A DNA stretch of 64,000 nt from Chryseobacterium artocarpi (GTDB lineage Bacteria; Bacteroidota; Bacteroidia; Flavobacteriales; Weeksellaceae). Location of the stretch: the NCBI RefSeq assembly GCF_001684975.1, contig NZ_MAYH01000045.1, positions 124,001 to 188,000 of the forward strand. The letters run 5' to 3'. The number at the start of each line of letters is the position of its first letter. Positions within the stretch are counted from its first letter, which is position 1. The notes beneath the pieces are model-generated. The model worked only from the letters and a program-made list of their open reading frames with translations, ran no database searches and was not told the DNA's origin. Shown one piece after another: positions 1-8,453 of this stretch. A program made the translations under genes and the position numbers.

Positions 1-1
1 T

Positions 2-343
2 ACCGGTGGTAATGATGAAATGGTAAAACACAGAATCAACTATCTTGGAATTCAGGATTATTATCCGAAATCTCACAACAAAATTGAGGATTTTGAAGAT
101 TTCAAAAAGAAGTATAATCTTAAGAATGAGGAAATTTTAACGATGGGTGATGATCTTCCGGATATCCATATCTTAGAAAAATCGGCAATTGCTACATGTC
201 CTGAAAATGCAGTGCCTGAAGTAAAAGGTGTATCGGATTATATTTCACCAAAAAAGGGTGGAAGCGGTGCCGTTCGCGATGTTATTGAACAAGTAATGAA
301 GGTACAGGGCAACTGGCACGATGATAATACTCAATCTATATAA
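2..343 (+). CDS. kdsC: KdsC-type HAD phosphatase, 3' part only
   Basis: This is the C-terminal 113 residues of a HAD-superfamily phosphatase; the reading frame is open to the left edge, so the start lies outside the window. The KdsC family removes phosphate from 3-deoxy-D-manno-octulosonate 8-phosphate in the cytoplasm, making KDO for the lipopolysaccharide core. The visible end has the family pattern TGGNDE, then KHRINYLGI, and the HAD motif IV acidic cluster GDDLPD near residue 54. The Asp nucleophile is not in view. It ends 10 bases before the maf start, so the two are probably cotranscribed. I am confident of the HAD/KdsC family and moderately sure of the substrate. Confidence 0.85.
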   Translation, partial: TGGNDEMVKHRINYLGIQDYYPKSHNKIEDFEDFKKKYNLKNEEILTMGDDLPDIHILEKSAIATCPENAVPEVKGVSDYISPKKGGSGAVRDVIEQVMKVQGNWHDDNTQSI

Positions 344-353
344 TCAGTAAGTG

Positions 354-917
354 ATGAAATTACTTTTAGCTTCACAATCCCCCAGAAGAAAAGAGCTTCT
401 TTCAAGTCTGGGTTTTGAATTTGACGTTGTAAAAATTGACTGCGAAGAAATCCTTCCTGAAAATATTAGGATAGAAGACGCAGCTGCTTATTTGTCTGAA
501 TTAAAAGCATCTGCTTTCAGAAATTTAGCTGATGATGAAGTTTTATTGACTGCTGATACTGTGGTTGCCATTGACAATCAAATCCTTGGAAAACCAAAAG
601 ATGAAGCCGACGCTCAAAATATGCTTCGAAATCTTTCAGGAAGAACTCATCAGGTTTATACGGGAATCACTATTAAAACATCTAATAAAATTTTTACGGA
701 GACTGATGTTGCAGATGTAACACTGGACGAGATCAGTGATGAAGAAATTCAATATTATATTCAAAATTATAAGCCTTTTGACAAAGCAGGAAGTTACGGT
801 ATTCAGGAATGGCTTGGAATGGCGAAAATTACTAAACTAACAGGAAGTTTTTATACCATAATGGGGCTTCCCACTCATATTGTTTATAAAATATTGAAAG
901 AAACGTCTCTAATTTAA
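354..917 (+). CDS. maf: Maf-family nucleoside triphosphate pyrophosphatase
   Basis: This 187-residue cytoplasmic enzyme belongs to the Maf/Ham1-like family, which hydrolyses non-canonical or excess nucleoside triphosphates to the monophosphate and pyrophosphate. The N-terminal motif SQSPRRKELL, the central ADTVV and the later FDKAGSYGIQ are family signatures. A GTG at 351 precedes the ATG at 354; I prefer the ATG because the protein then begins MKLLLASQSPRR, as in the family. It follows the KdsC-type gene closely, suggesting one transcript. Whether it prefers dTTP/UTP (YhdE type) or m7GTP (YceF type) cannot be read from the sequence. Confidence 0.93.
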   Translation: MKLLLASQSPRRKELLSSLGFEFDVVKIDCEEILPENIRIEDAAAYLSELKASAFRNLADDEVLLTADTVVAIDNQILGKPKDEADAQNMLRNLSGRTHQVYTGITIKTSNKIFTETDVADVTLDEISDEEIQYYIQNYKPFDKAGSYGIQEWLGMAKITKLTGSFYTIMGLPTHIVYKILKETSLI

Positions 918-1066
918 ATAATTATGGAATTTCCTGATCTTTATTTAAGGATAAATAAAATGTTTCTTCAGGAAATATAAATATTATTCATTATAAAATT
1001 TTATTATTTTTACAAAATCATCAAACTGCCGATAATAAAAAGCAGATTAGCGAGTTATATTGAATA

Positions 1067-3658
1067 ATGAAAAAGAATATTTTATTCCTTTTAGTGATCT
1101 GTCTCGTTGCTTCCTGTGCTACCAAAACAAAAAAGCCGGAACAGCGATCAAAGCTTCTGAAAGGGTTTTCCACATATTACAACACTCTTTTTAATGCTAA
1201 AGATGCATTGAACAGTGAGTTTACATCAAGAGATAAAGGACATAAGGACAATTTTTATGCTCCTTATATTCCTATTCTTACTTTTGAAGACCAGCCTTTA
1301 GGAAGTGATCTTGGGCAAACTGCTGCTTTTGCAGAAAATTCCATGAAAATGGCTGAAGTAGCGAACAGACCTTCCTCCAGAAACAATTCCGGTATTCCTA
1401 ATATGCAGGGACCTCCTGGAAATAATCAGACAAATTCCGATGGCAATTCACTAAGTAAAGGTGCTACAACACTGGAAATTGCTGAAGCAAAGGCTTTAAA
1501 AGCGATTAACAAGTATTCAGTTACCAGAAATGGTGAAGAAAAAAATAAACAGATTTTTGACGCATATATGATTCTTGTACAGTCAAGAATCTATCAGAAT
1601 AAACCTTTGGAAGCTTTAGATGCTCTTAACCCTGTGTTTACCCGCATGAAAGATGACAAAAGAATTCCATTGGCGAGAATTTATCAGGGTGTTGCTTATG
1701 ATAAAATCAAGGATTATCACAGAGCACATGAAACTTTTGCTAAACTGAGAGGAGAGAAGATTAATAAGACGTATGCTAAACTTTTGAGTATTTATTATGC
1801 TGAATCTCTTTTAGATGCTGGAAAAACTGAAGAGGCTGCAAAGGAACTTGATTTGGCTTTTGAGTTGAATTCCAACAGGAAATTAAAGAGTAGAATTGCT
1901 TATCTGAGAGGTCAGGTGTATGAAAATTTAGGGCAAAATGATAGAGCGAGAGAGAGTTATGCATCTGCCTATAAGTATTCTAATGATTTTGAATTTGAAG
2001 TAAAATCCCAAATTGCGATCGCAAAAACCTTTAATGGAAAAGGAGACTATAACGGAGCAAAAAATTATCTGGAAAGTATCAGTAAAAAAGGAACGTATGG
2101 TTCCAGAAAGAATGAATTCTACTATGCTTTAGGCTTAATGGCAAATAAGGCGGGAAAGAAAGATGAAGCACAGCAGTTTTTCAGAAAATCTTTATTTGAA
2201 AAGGTGTCTGATCCTCAGGTTCGTGGATTGGCTTACTATGAGATAGGGAAGAGCTACCTTGAAAAAAATGATTACATAGGTGCGGGAAGCTATTATGATT
2301 CAGCACTTTCCGTAATGACCTATCAGCCTTCAAAAGTCTTATTACAGGATCAGTCTGCATACATCAAGAAAATCTCTAAGAACTATTATCTGATCAAAAA
2401 GAACGACAGTATTCTTTCCTTGGCAAAGATGAATGACGGACAGAGACAGGATTTTTTCTCAAAATATATTGCTAAGCTAAAAATCAAAGAAGAAAAAGAA
2501 GAACAGGAGAGAAGAAGAGCTGAAAGGAGCAAAGGATTTGATACCGGAGACTATAATGCCAATTCACTTTTTGCGAAAACCGGTAATGCATTTGAAGACT
2601 TTGGAGTAACTACTAAAGGATTTTATTTCAGTAATACAGGTACAATAAGCAAAGGTACAGCATCATTTAAGCAGATCTGGGGAGACAGAGCGCTTTCAGA
2701 TAACTGGCGTTTTTCCAAGAAAATGGCTTCGCTTGATGATATGAAAAATGAAGCTTTAGGAGTAACTTCTGCGCCTAACCCAAGACGTTTTGAACCGGCT
2801 TACTATATTGAACAGATTCCTACAGATCAGGGAAAACTTTCACAGCTTAAAAAAGATAGGGATACAGCATCTCTTGGTCTTGGTATCATGTATCAGAATT
2901 ACTTTACCAATACACCTTTGGCTACGAAAACGCTGTATGATCTTGTAGATGTAAAACCGGAAGAAAAGGTAATGTTGCAAGCTTTGTATGAGATCTTTGC
3001 CATGAACTATGAAAAGAATCCTCAGGCATCGGAACGGGCAAAACAGATCCTTATGACTGATTATCCTTATACTTCTTATGCTGAATTTGCTAGAAACCCT
3101 AAAAACACTTCATTTGTAAAATCTTCAGAAGATGTGGAGAGTGAGTACAAGAGGGCATATGCTTTGTATGAATCCGAAAAGTTTGCAGAAAGTAAAGCTG
3201 TTATTGATCAGACACTTCAGAAATATCCAAAGGATGCACTAGTTCCGAAATTAAACCTTTTAAATGCTTTTAATACCGGAAAATCGAGTGGGAAAGAGGT
3301 AATGATACTTCAGCTTGAACAAATCGCTTTAAGCTATGCAAAAACACCTGAAGGTATCAGAGCAAAAGAAATGCTGAACTACCTGAAAAGTGATCTAAGC
3401 TTTCAGGCAACGGATAATAAAGGAAATCCTGTTATGCCTCAACCAGCTTCTCCAATTCAGCAAGGAAATCAAAATAATAATCAGCCAGTGATGAATAATG
3501 GGATTCCTAAAAAACCTGGCAGTTTAAATAATAGTCAGAATCTGGATGTGAATCAGCCTCAGAATCCTATTAACAATGCAGGACAACAAATGGGAACAGG
3601 AATAGGGCAAAAACCAAAATCAAACGTTCCGGAGGGTGGTCCGGGCGATTCTAAATAA
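1067..3658 (+). CDS. sprE: SprE/PorW-family type IX secretion and gliding lipoprotein
   Basis: This 863-residue protein matches the SprE/PorW family of Bacteroidota, outer-membrane-associated lipoproteins needed for type IX protein secretion and, in gliding species, motility. A lipoprotein signal ends at LVASC with Cys17 as the predicted lipidated residue. The middle, about residues 140-420, has many tetratricopeptide-like helix pairs (for example AYYEIGKSYLEKNDYIGAGSYYDSAL). Residues from about 470 to 490 are a charged Lys/Glu/Arg helix, and the last 80 residues are Asn/Gln/Pro-rich and probably disordered. It stands alone, with 149 bases before it and a hairpin terminator shared with convergent tsaB after it. 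Confidence 0.88.
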   Translation: MKKNILFLLVICLVASCATKTKKPEQRSKLLKGFSTYYNTLFNAKDALNSEFTSRDKGHKDNFYAPYIPILTFEDQPLGSDLGQTAAFAENSMKMAEVANRPSSRNNSGIPNMQGPPGNNQTNSDGNSLSKGATTLEIAEAKALKAINKYSVTRNGEEKNKQIFDAYMILVQSRIYQNKPLEALDALNPVFTRMKDDKRIPLARIYQGVAYDKIKDYHRAHETFAKLRGEKINKTYAKLLSIYYAESLLDAGKTEEAAKELDLAFELNSNRKLKSRIAYLRGQVYENLGQNDRARESYASAYKYSNDFEFEVKSQIAIAKTFNGKGDYNGAKNYLESISKKGTYGSRKNEFYYALGLMANKAGKKDEAQQFFRKSLFEKVSDPQVRGLAYYEIGKSYLEKNDYIGAGSYYDSALSVMTYQPSKVLLQDQSAYIKKISKNYYLIKKNDSILSLAKMNDGQRQDFFSKYIAKLKIKEEKEEQERRRAERSKGFDTGDYNANSLFAKTGNAFEDFGVTTKGFYFSNTGTISKGTASFKQIWGDRALSDNWRFSKKMASLDDMKNEALGVTSAPNPRRFEPAYYIEQIPTDQGKLSQLKKDRDTASLGLGIMYQNYFTNTPLATKTLYDLVDVKPEEKVMLQALYEIFAMNYEKNPQASERAKQILMTDYPYTSYAEFARNPKNTSFVKSSEDVESEYKRAYALYESEKFAESKAVIDQTLQKYPKDALVPKLNLLNAFNTGKSSGKEVMILQLEQIALSYAKTPEGIRAKEMLNYLKSDLSFQATDNKGNPVMPQPASPIQQGNQNNNQPVMNNGIPKKPGSLNNSQNLDVNQPQNPINNAGQQMGTGIGQKPKSNVPEGGPGDSK

Positions 3659-3661
3659 AAT

Positions 3662-3690
3662 AAAAAGCGAAGAATAAATCTTCGCTTTTT
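3662..3690. terminator. Bidirectional hairpin terminator between sprE and tsaB
   Basis: A 12-bp stem (AAAAAGCGAAGA pairing with TCTTCGCTTTTT) has A- and T-runs on its two sides. It lies 4 bases after the sprE stop and about 28 bases after the tsaB stop on the other strand, so it can end both convergent transcripts. Confidence 0.85.
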
Positions 3691-3717
3691 TATGTAATTA
3701 CTTTTTCGATTAAAATT

Positions 3718-4392
3718 TTATGAGCCTTTTTTCTTTACACCATGGAAATCCTTCAGATAAAAAGGTTCAAAATAAGCCATATCCTCAAAGTCTTTATTTT
3801 CTATCTTCTCAAGAGTTTTTTTGATCAGATATTGTGCAGAAGGGTAGATCTCTTCTTTAAAATCCGCGTGGGGAAGGTTTAAAATATCTTTTGCTTTCTT
3901 GGCTCCGTCTCCTACAAAAATTACTTTTTTGTCTTTAAATTCTTCAAAAGAAGTTTCATCAAGAATTTTAGCTTCGGTCTGGGATAGCTCTTTTCCTGTA
4001 GAACCGTCATAAACGGCTGTATAAACCTCCATTCTCCTTGCATCGATCAATGGAATTATAAGATCATAGTTATTGCCTAAAAAAGGCTCTATCATACTTT
4101 CAAGAGAATTTACAGCAATAAAGGGAACTTTCAATCCATAGCAGAAGCCTTTTGCAGAGGCAGCACCAATTCTTAGACCAGTATACGAACCAGGTCCTTT
4201 TCCGAGAGAAACTGCTTCAATGTCCTTAAGTGAAATTCCAGCTCCTTCCAATGCCCATTCTACATAGGAGTGAAGACTTTCAGACTGCTTATAGTTTTCG
4301 GAAACTTCTTCACACAGGCATAGTAACTTTTCATTATCTGATACGGCTACTGAACAGTTTTTAGAAGAAGTTTCAAGATATAGAATTTTCAT
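3718..4392 (-). CDS. tsaB: tRNA threonylcarbamoyladenosine biosynthesis protein TsaB
   Basis: TsaB is the inactive ASKHA-fold partner of TsaD. With TsaD and TsaE it transfers the threonylcarbamoyl group to A37 of tRNAs that read ANN codons. The 224 residues fit the family length. Signatures are the N-terminal LYLETSSKNCSVAV and the GPGSYTGLRIG segment near residue 65. The ATG is followed at once by ILYLETSS, the normal N terminus. It is monocistronic or first in its unit: a TAAATTTG box lies upstream at 4452-4459. Confidence 0.95.
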   Translation of the reverse strand: MKILYLETSSKNCSVAVSDNEKLLCLCEEVSENYKQSESLHSYVEWALEGAGISLKDIEAVSLGKGPGSYTGLRIGAASAKGFCYGLKVPFIAVNSLESMIEPFLGNNYDLIIPLIDARRMEVYTAVYDGSTGKELSQTEAKILDETSFEEFKDKKVIFVGDGAKKAKDILNLPHADFKEEIYPSAQYLIKKTLEKIENKDFEDMAYFEPFYLKDFHGVKKKGS

Positions 4393-4451
4393 TTTCTTAT
4401 TTTAAGCTAAACTGCAAGATTGCTAAAGGCAAAATCGCTTTTAATATTCTG

Positions 4452-4459
4452 CAAATTTA
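4452..4459 (-). promoter_or_regulatory. Candidate -7 promoter box for tsaB
   Basis: On the minus strand the sequence reads TAAATTTG, a match to the Bacteroidota -7 consensus TAnnTTTG, about 60 bases upstream of the tsaB ATG. I see no clear TTG at -33, so support is moderate. Confidence 0.5.
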
Positions 4460-4475
4460 ATCCTTTATTTTGAGA

Positions 4476-5225
4476 CTATTTTTTATAAATCGTTCTTGGT
4501 TCTGCCTGAGCACTTGGATAAATGCACATATCTGCAATAGTAACATGTTTTGGAGCGTTTATACAATACGCAATGGCATCTGCAATATCTTCTGCTTTTA
4601 AGGCTTCATAACCCGCGTATACTGTTGCAGCTTTTTCACTATCACCTTTGAATCTCACTAAAGAAAAATCTGTTTCTACTGCTCCCGGCTGGATGTTGGT
4701 AACCTTGATCCCGAATTCAGTAAGCTCCAATCTCATTCCTTCAGAAATAACATCTACTGCTTTTTTTGTCGCACAATATACAACCCCATTTGCATAAGTT
4801 TGTCTCGCTGCAACGGAACTAATATTTACAATATGACCTGAATTTTTAGTTTTCATAGCAGGAATAATCATTTTAGAGACATATAAAAGTCCCTTTACAT
4901 TTCCGTCTATCATCGAGTCCCAATCATCAGTCTTACCAGATGAAAGAGGATCAAGCCCATGAGCATTGCCTGCATTATTAATCAGAACATCAATATCTTT
5001 CCACCCCTCAGGAAGTGAATTAATAGCTGCCTCTACCTCTTCCAGATTCCTTACATCAAACATTAAACTAAAAACTTCAGTAAATAGAGATAATTCAGCA
5101 TTTAAAGTTTTCAGTACTTCACTTCTTCTTCCACAAATAATGATTCTGTTTCCTTGTTTTGCCAAAAGCTCTGCTGTAGATTTTCCGATTCCGGAAGTAG
5201 CTCCTGTGATTAATATTGTCTTCAT
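4476..5225 (-). CDS. SDR-family NAD(P)-dependent oxidoreductase (YdfG-like)
   Basis: A 249-residue classical short-chain dehydrogenase. It shows the cofactor motif TGATSGIG at residues 7-14, NNAG near 86, and the catalytic Ser...Tyr-x3-Lys as SSVAARQTYANGVVYCATKKA. The closest family I recognise is the YdfG-like group (3-hydroxy acid or serine/malonic semialdehyde reductases), whose C terminus resembles this protein's end (ADMCIYPSAQAEPRTIYKK). The substrate is not certain. It has its own leader of about 120 bases. Confidence 0.85.
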   Translation of the reverse strand: MKTILITGATSGIGKSTAELLAKQGNRIIICGRRSEVLKTLNAELSLFTEVFSLMFDVRNLEEVEAAINSLPEGWKDIDVLINNAGNAHGLDPLSSGKTDDWDSMIDGNVKGLLYVSKMIIPAMKTKNSGHIVNISSVAARQTYANGVVYCATKKAVDVISEGMRLELTEFGIKVTNIQPGAVETDFSLVRFKGDSEKAATVYAGYEALKAEDIADAIAYCINAPKHVTIADMCIYPSAQAEPRTIYKK

Positions 5226-5345
5226 AAAATTGATTATTTATTTAATATAACAAAGTATCAGCCTCACAATTTACCAATGCTTGATATGTATTGTTACATC
5301 GGTATTTTGCTGAATTGATATATTTCATTGTTATATATTGTATTG

Positions 5346-5717
5346 TTAATTTGCATCAAATGCCTGAAATGCATCGATGATATGATCAATCATTAAGTTT
5401 TTTTGCTCATCAGGGAGAACGGAAATAATGTCAAATCTCACTTCATTCTGACGGTTAAATTCCTCTAAATAATGATTAGCTGCAGAAACAACAGACCTAA
5501 TCTTTGTTTTGGTCACAGCTTCCTGAGGCAGCATGAATGCATCGGTAGATCTGGCTTTTACTTCAACAATAACTATTAAGTCATCTTTTTCAGTAATAAT
5601 ATCTATTTCAGCCTTTTGAAAGCGAAAGTTTCTGGACAGTATTTTATAGCCATTCTTTTGAAGATAATCAGCTGCGAGATCTTCTGCTATTTTTCCAAAG
5701 TCATTATGATTAGCCAT
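5346..5717 (-). CDS. YraN family protein (UPF0102), nuclease-fold
   Basis: This 123-residue protein has the UPF0102/YraN pattern: an N-terminal GKIAEDLAADYLQKNGYKIL, then AEIDIITEKDDLIVIVEVKAR, which forms the D...E-x-K core of a restriction-endonuclease-like fold. No biochemical role is firmly established for the family; a DNA-repair or recombination nuclease function is usually guessed. It starts 40 bases downstream of the S66 peptidase gene's stop and probably shares its transcript. Confidence 0.9.
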   Translation of the reverse strand: MANHNDFGKIAEDLAADYLQKNGYKILSRNFRFQKAEIDIITEKDDLIVIVEVKARSTDAFMLPQEAVTKTKIRSVVSAANHYLEEFNRQNEVRFDIISVLPDEQKNLMIDHIIDAFQAFDAN

Positions 5718-5757
5718 ATTTTTCGCTTGAGTATATGATAATCCGGTGAGTAATTTT

Positions 5758-6687
5758 TTAAAAATCGATCTTTACTTTATCTCCGATTTTGACCTTAGCT
5801 GTACCACCGATTAATAATGGTCTATTGTCTTTGATGTGTCCATTTGGAAAGCCAAATACTACAGGGAATTTATATTTTGAAATTCTTTCGGCGATCAGTT
5901 TATAAGCAAATCCATCAAAGCTTGCTTCGTAATCTTTATTGTCTTTTTCATCACCCATATTGGTCATTCCACCTACAACAAGTCCTTTTATTTTGCTGAA
6001 AACCCCGGCAAGTTCCAAACTCATAATCATTCGGTCAAGAGCATAAAAGTTCTCTCCGATATCTTCAATGAATAAAATTTTATCTTTAAACTCAAAAGAG
6101 TATTTGGTTCCCAGAAGGGCATAAATAAGCGCTAGATTACCTCCAACAAGTTCTCCTTCAATATTACCCTTTCTATTTAATTTGTGGGATTGTAAGCTAT
6201 ATTTAGGCGTTTTTCCTTTTAAAATATCAAAGATAAGATCATAGCTTTCATCTGTAACTCCAAAACTTGAAGTTTTTATTGTCTGCCCATGAATGGAAGC
6301 AAATCCTTTTTTCAACAGATAGCTTTGAATAACGGTATTGTCGGAATATCCTATGTACCATTTCGGATTTTGTATAAAGTTTTTAAGTTTTAAATGCTGG
6401 ACCAGGTGCTGGCATCCATATCCTCCTCGTGAAGCCCATATTGCTCCTATTTCTTTATCATTTAAAGCCCAGTTGATATCTTTTATTCTTTCCTGTTCTG
6501 TTCCGGCATAATTGTAACCATTCGAAAATTTGGTATAAAGGTGTTCTCCTAAAACAGTTTCAAATCCTTTACTTTTAATTAATTGTATTCCCTTTTCAAG
6601 TTGAGTGGCATCTACAGCTCCGGCAGGGGAAATAACAGCAATTTTAGCCCCTTTTTTAAGGGCTTTTGGAAAGATAATTTTTTTCAT
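5758..6687 (-). CDS. S66-family LD-carboxypeptidase
   Basis: This 309-residue protein belongs to peptidase family S66 (LdcA/MccF). LdcA enzymes remove the terminal D-alanine from murein tetrapeptides during cell-wall recycling in the cytoplasm; MccF relatives cleave microcin C derivatives. The N terminus KKGAKIAVISPAG, the segment IWASRGGYG, and the nucleophile elbow WYIGYSDNT (Ser) are typical; FIEDIGE and FGFPNGH carry the likely Glu and His partners. There is no signal peptide, supporting a cytoplasmic recycling role. Its start overlaps the stop of the LysE-type exporter gene by 4 bases (6684-6687), so they are translationally coupled. Confidence 0.9.
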   Translation of the reverse strand: MKKIIFPKALKKGAKIAVISPAGAVDATQLEKGIQLIKSKGFETVLGEHLYTKFSNGYNYAGTEQERIKDINWALNDKEIGAIWASRGGYGCQHLVQHLKLKNFIQNPKWYIGYSDNTVIQSYLLKKGFASIHGQTIKTSSFGVTDESYDLIFDILKGKTPKYSLQSHKLNRKGNIEGELVGGNLALIYALLGTKYSFEFKDKILFIEDIGENFYALDRMIMSLELAGVFSKIKGLVVGGMTNMGDEKDNKDYEASFDGFAYKLIAERISKYKFPVVFGFPNGHIKDNRPLLIGGTAKVKIGDKVKIDF

Positions 6688-7370
6688 TTTGTTTTTTGAT
6701 ATTTTACTTCTTTTTTCTCGGCTTCTTCCAGTTGTCTCTCAAATTGATTGAACTTTTTAAAACTTTGCAGGAAGATAAAGAAACTGAATATAATAAGAAT
6801 TACACCAACAACTCTTCTAATCTGGTTGGCTAATTTTTGAGTAAGTTTATCATGAAACTGTTTTGCCAGAAATATTTTGGCTAAATCTATACAAAGATAA
6901 GTAGCAATGACAATGCTTATGTATAAAATAAAACTGCTGGTGTCCGGGTATTGATTCCTTACGGAAATTACCGTTACCAGCCAGAAGAGAATGACTCCAA
7001 CATTCAAAAGATTAAAGAAAAAACCATTAAAAAATGTTTTGATATAATTTTGACTAATGATCTTTTCTTCACCAGGCATATGCATTTTGGTTTTTGTTAC
7101 TAACATTACAATCCCGTAAATAAAAATCAGGATAGAAGTAATCCTGTAAAAACCCGGATGTTTATCAATTAAAGTAACAATATCTGCACTGGCATAATAA
7201 GCTGCTACAATACAAAGTAAATCTGCAGTAATCACCCCAAGATCCAACGATAAAGCATGCTTTGGCCCTCTGGAGAAACTGGTCTCAATTAACAGGAAAA
7301 ATATAGGTCCTATAAAAACCAGACTCAACATGAATCCTAATATGACGGCAGATAGTACAAGTTCAAGCAT
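6684..7370 (-). CDS. LysE-family membrane exporter
   Basis: A 228-residue integral membrane protein with about six hydrophobic segments and the LysE/RhtB pattern near the N terminus (FIGPIFFLLIETSFSRGPKHALSLDLGVITAD). The family exports amino acids or related small molecules. The C-terminal 30 residues are charged and probably cytoplasmic. It is the first gene of a unit continuing into the S66 peptidase and yraN. The substrate cannot be inferred. Confidence 0.85.
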   Translation of the reverse strand: MLELVLSAVILGFMLSLVFIGPIFFLLIETSFSRGPKHALSLDLGVITADLLCIVAAYYASADIVTLIDKHPGFYRITSILIFIYGIVMLVTKTKMHMPGEEKIISQNYIKTFFNGFFFNLLNVGVILFWLVTVISVRNQYPDTSSFILYISIVIATYLCIDLAKIFLAKQFHDKLTQKLANQIRRVVGVILIIFSFFIFLQSFKKFNQFERQLEEAEKKEVKYQKTK

Positions 7371-7545
7371 TTAATAAATTTAAAAATGAAAAAATTCATT
7401 CCGTTTTATACAAAGTTAGACTTTATGATTTAATTATTCAATAAAGATGTGATATATCAACTTTTATTTTAGCAACTATTTGGACTTAATTTTTAAGAAG
7501 AGAAGCAATAAAAGGAAATCCTTTAAGCCAGAGAAGACAAATAAA

Positions 7546-7577
7546 AAATCCCCGTCATAAAGTACGAGGATATAAAT
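7546..7577 (-). terminator. Hairpin after first copy of the duplicated gene
   Basis: The stretch ATCCCCGT...ACGAGGAT forms a short, imperfect hairpin beside an A-rich run (a T-run on the minus strand). Nearly the same sequence follows the second copy at 8085-8116, so it belongs to the duplicated unit. Confidence 0.5.
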
Positions 7578-7949
7578 TTAATTTTCAATTCGCTTGTTAT
7601 ATTCTTCCCAGTCAAACTCAAAGCCTAAGTTTTTGGTTACATAATCAAATATTTCATCAAAATCAGGTTCGTGCTCTTTCGCAAAATCATACCATCCTTT
7701 AGAAAACTCCGAGTATTCATCTCCTAAAACTTCACCTTGCGTTCGCATTCCTTTATGTGTACTTGCCAGCCAATATTTTTTCTTTTCATCAAAACCCATT
7801 TTGGGGTATTCTTCTTTCCAAAATTTATTCATTGAATTATCAAATTCTTGAATTTCTTTTAAATGATTTACTTTTTTAGAAGAGCCTAATCCAGAAAGAT
7901 ATTCATTATATTCCTTCTCTATTTTTTTATTTAACTCTTCTAGATTCAT
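7578..7949 (-). CDS. Hypothetical protein, downstream member of a tandem paralogue pair
   Basis: I do not recognise a family for this 123-residue soluble protein. It has no signal peptide or membrane segment and is rich in Lys, Glu and aromatic residues. Residues 43-123 differ at only 3 of 81 positions from residues 19-99 of the neighbouring gene at 8117-8416. The first 42 residues are unrelated to that neighbour's first 18. The shared part begins FW(K/N)E(E/K)YPKMGFDEKKKYW and ends FDWEEYNKRIEN. The near-identity extends into the 3' flank, so the duplication is recent. The compact acidic form recalls accessory or immunity-type small proteins, but nothing nearby proves this. Confidence 0.7.
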   Translation of the reverse strand: MNLEELNKKIEKEYNEYLSGLGSSKKVNHLKEIQEFDNSMNKFWKEEYPKMGFDEKKKYWLASTHKGMRTQGEVLGDEYSEFSKGWYDFAKEHEPDFDEIFDYVTKNLGFEFDWEEYNKRIEN

Positions 7950-8084
7950 GTTAATATTTTTTTTAATTAGCTTTATCTCATAGACATTCCTGTAAGTCTA
8001 AAATATCCTTTTTTGAATTTTCTTTTTAATAATAACTTAGCTTTACTGTGGTCTATGATTTTATTACTGTCTTCAAAATTGAAA

Positions 8085-8116
8085 AAATCCCCGTTACAAA
8101 GAACGAGGATATAAAT
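8085..8116 (-). terminator. Hairpin after second copy of the duplicated gene
   Basis: This is the counterpart of the hairpin at 7546-7577: ATCCCCGT, a short loop, then ACGAGGAT, with A-rich flanks. It lies just after the stop of the 8117-8416 gene. Confidence 0.5.
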
Positions 8117-8416
8117 TTAATTTTCAATTCGTTTATTATATTCTTCCCAGTCAAACTCAAAGCCTAAGTTTTTGGTTACATAATCAAATATTTCATCAAA
8201 ATCAGGTTCGTGCTCTTTCGCAAAATCATACCATCCTTTAGAAAACTCTGAGTATTCATCTCCTAAAGCTTCACCTTGCGTTCGCATTCCTTTATGTGTA
8301 CTTGCCAGCCAATATTTTTTCTTTTCATCAAAACCCATTTTGGGGTATTTTTCATTCCAAAATTTTTTCTGAGAATTTTCCAAATCTTCTATAAATTTAC
8401 TGAAATTTGATTTCAT
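8117..8416 (-). CDS. Hypothetical protein, upstream member of a tandem paralogue pair
   Basis: A 99-residue protein of unknown function whose last 81 residues are almost identical to those of the gene at 7578-7949, including the KYWLASTHKGMRTQGE segment and the acidic EHEPDFDEIFDYVTKNLGF segment. Its own N terminus is short (MKSNFSKFIEDLENSQKK). Conservation of the C-terminal 80 residues, against replacement of the N terminus, suggests the shared part is the functional domain. It lies 37 bases downstream of rnr on the same strand and may be read through from it. Confidence 0.7.
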   Translation of the reverse strand: MKSNFSKFIEDLENSQKKFWNEKYPKMGFDEKKKYWLASTHKGMRTQGEALGDEYSEFSKGWYDFAKEHEPDFDEIFDYVTKNLGFEFDWEEYNKRIEN

Positions 8417-8453
8417 AGAATTTATTTTCCTATTAGATTTATTTTATTGGTCA

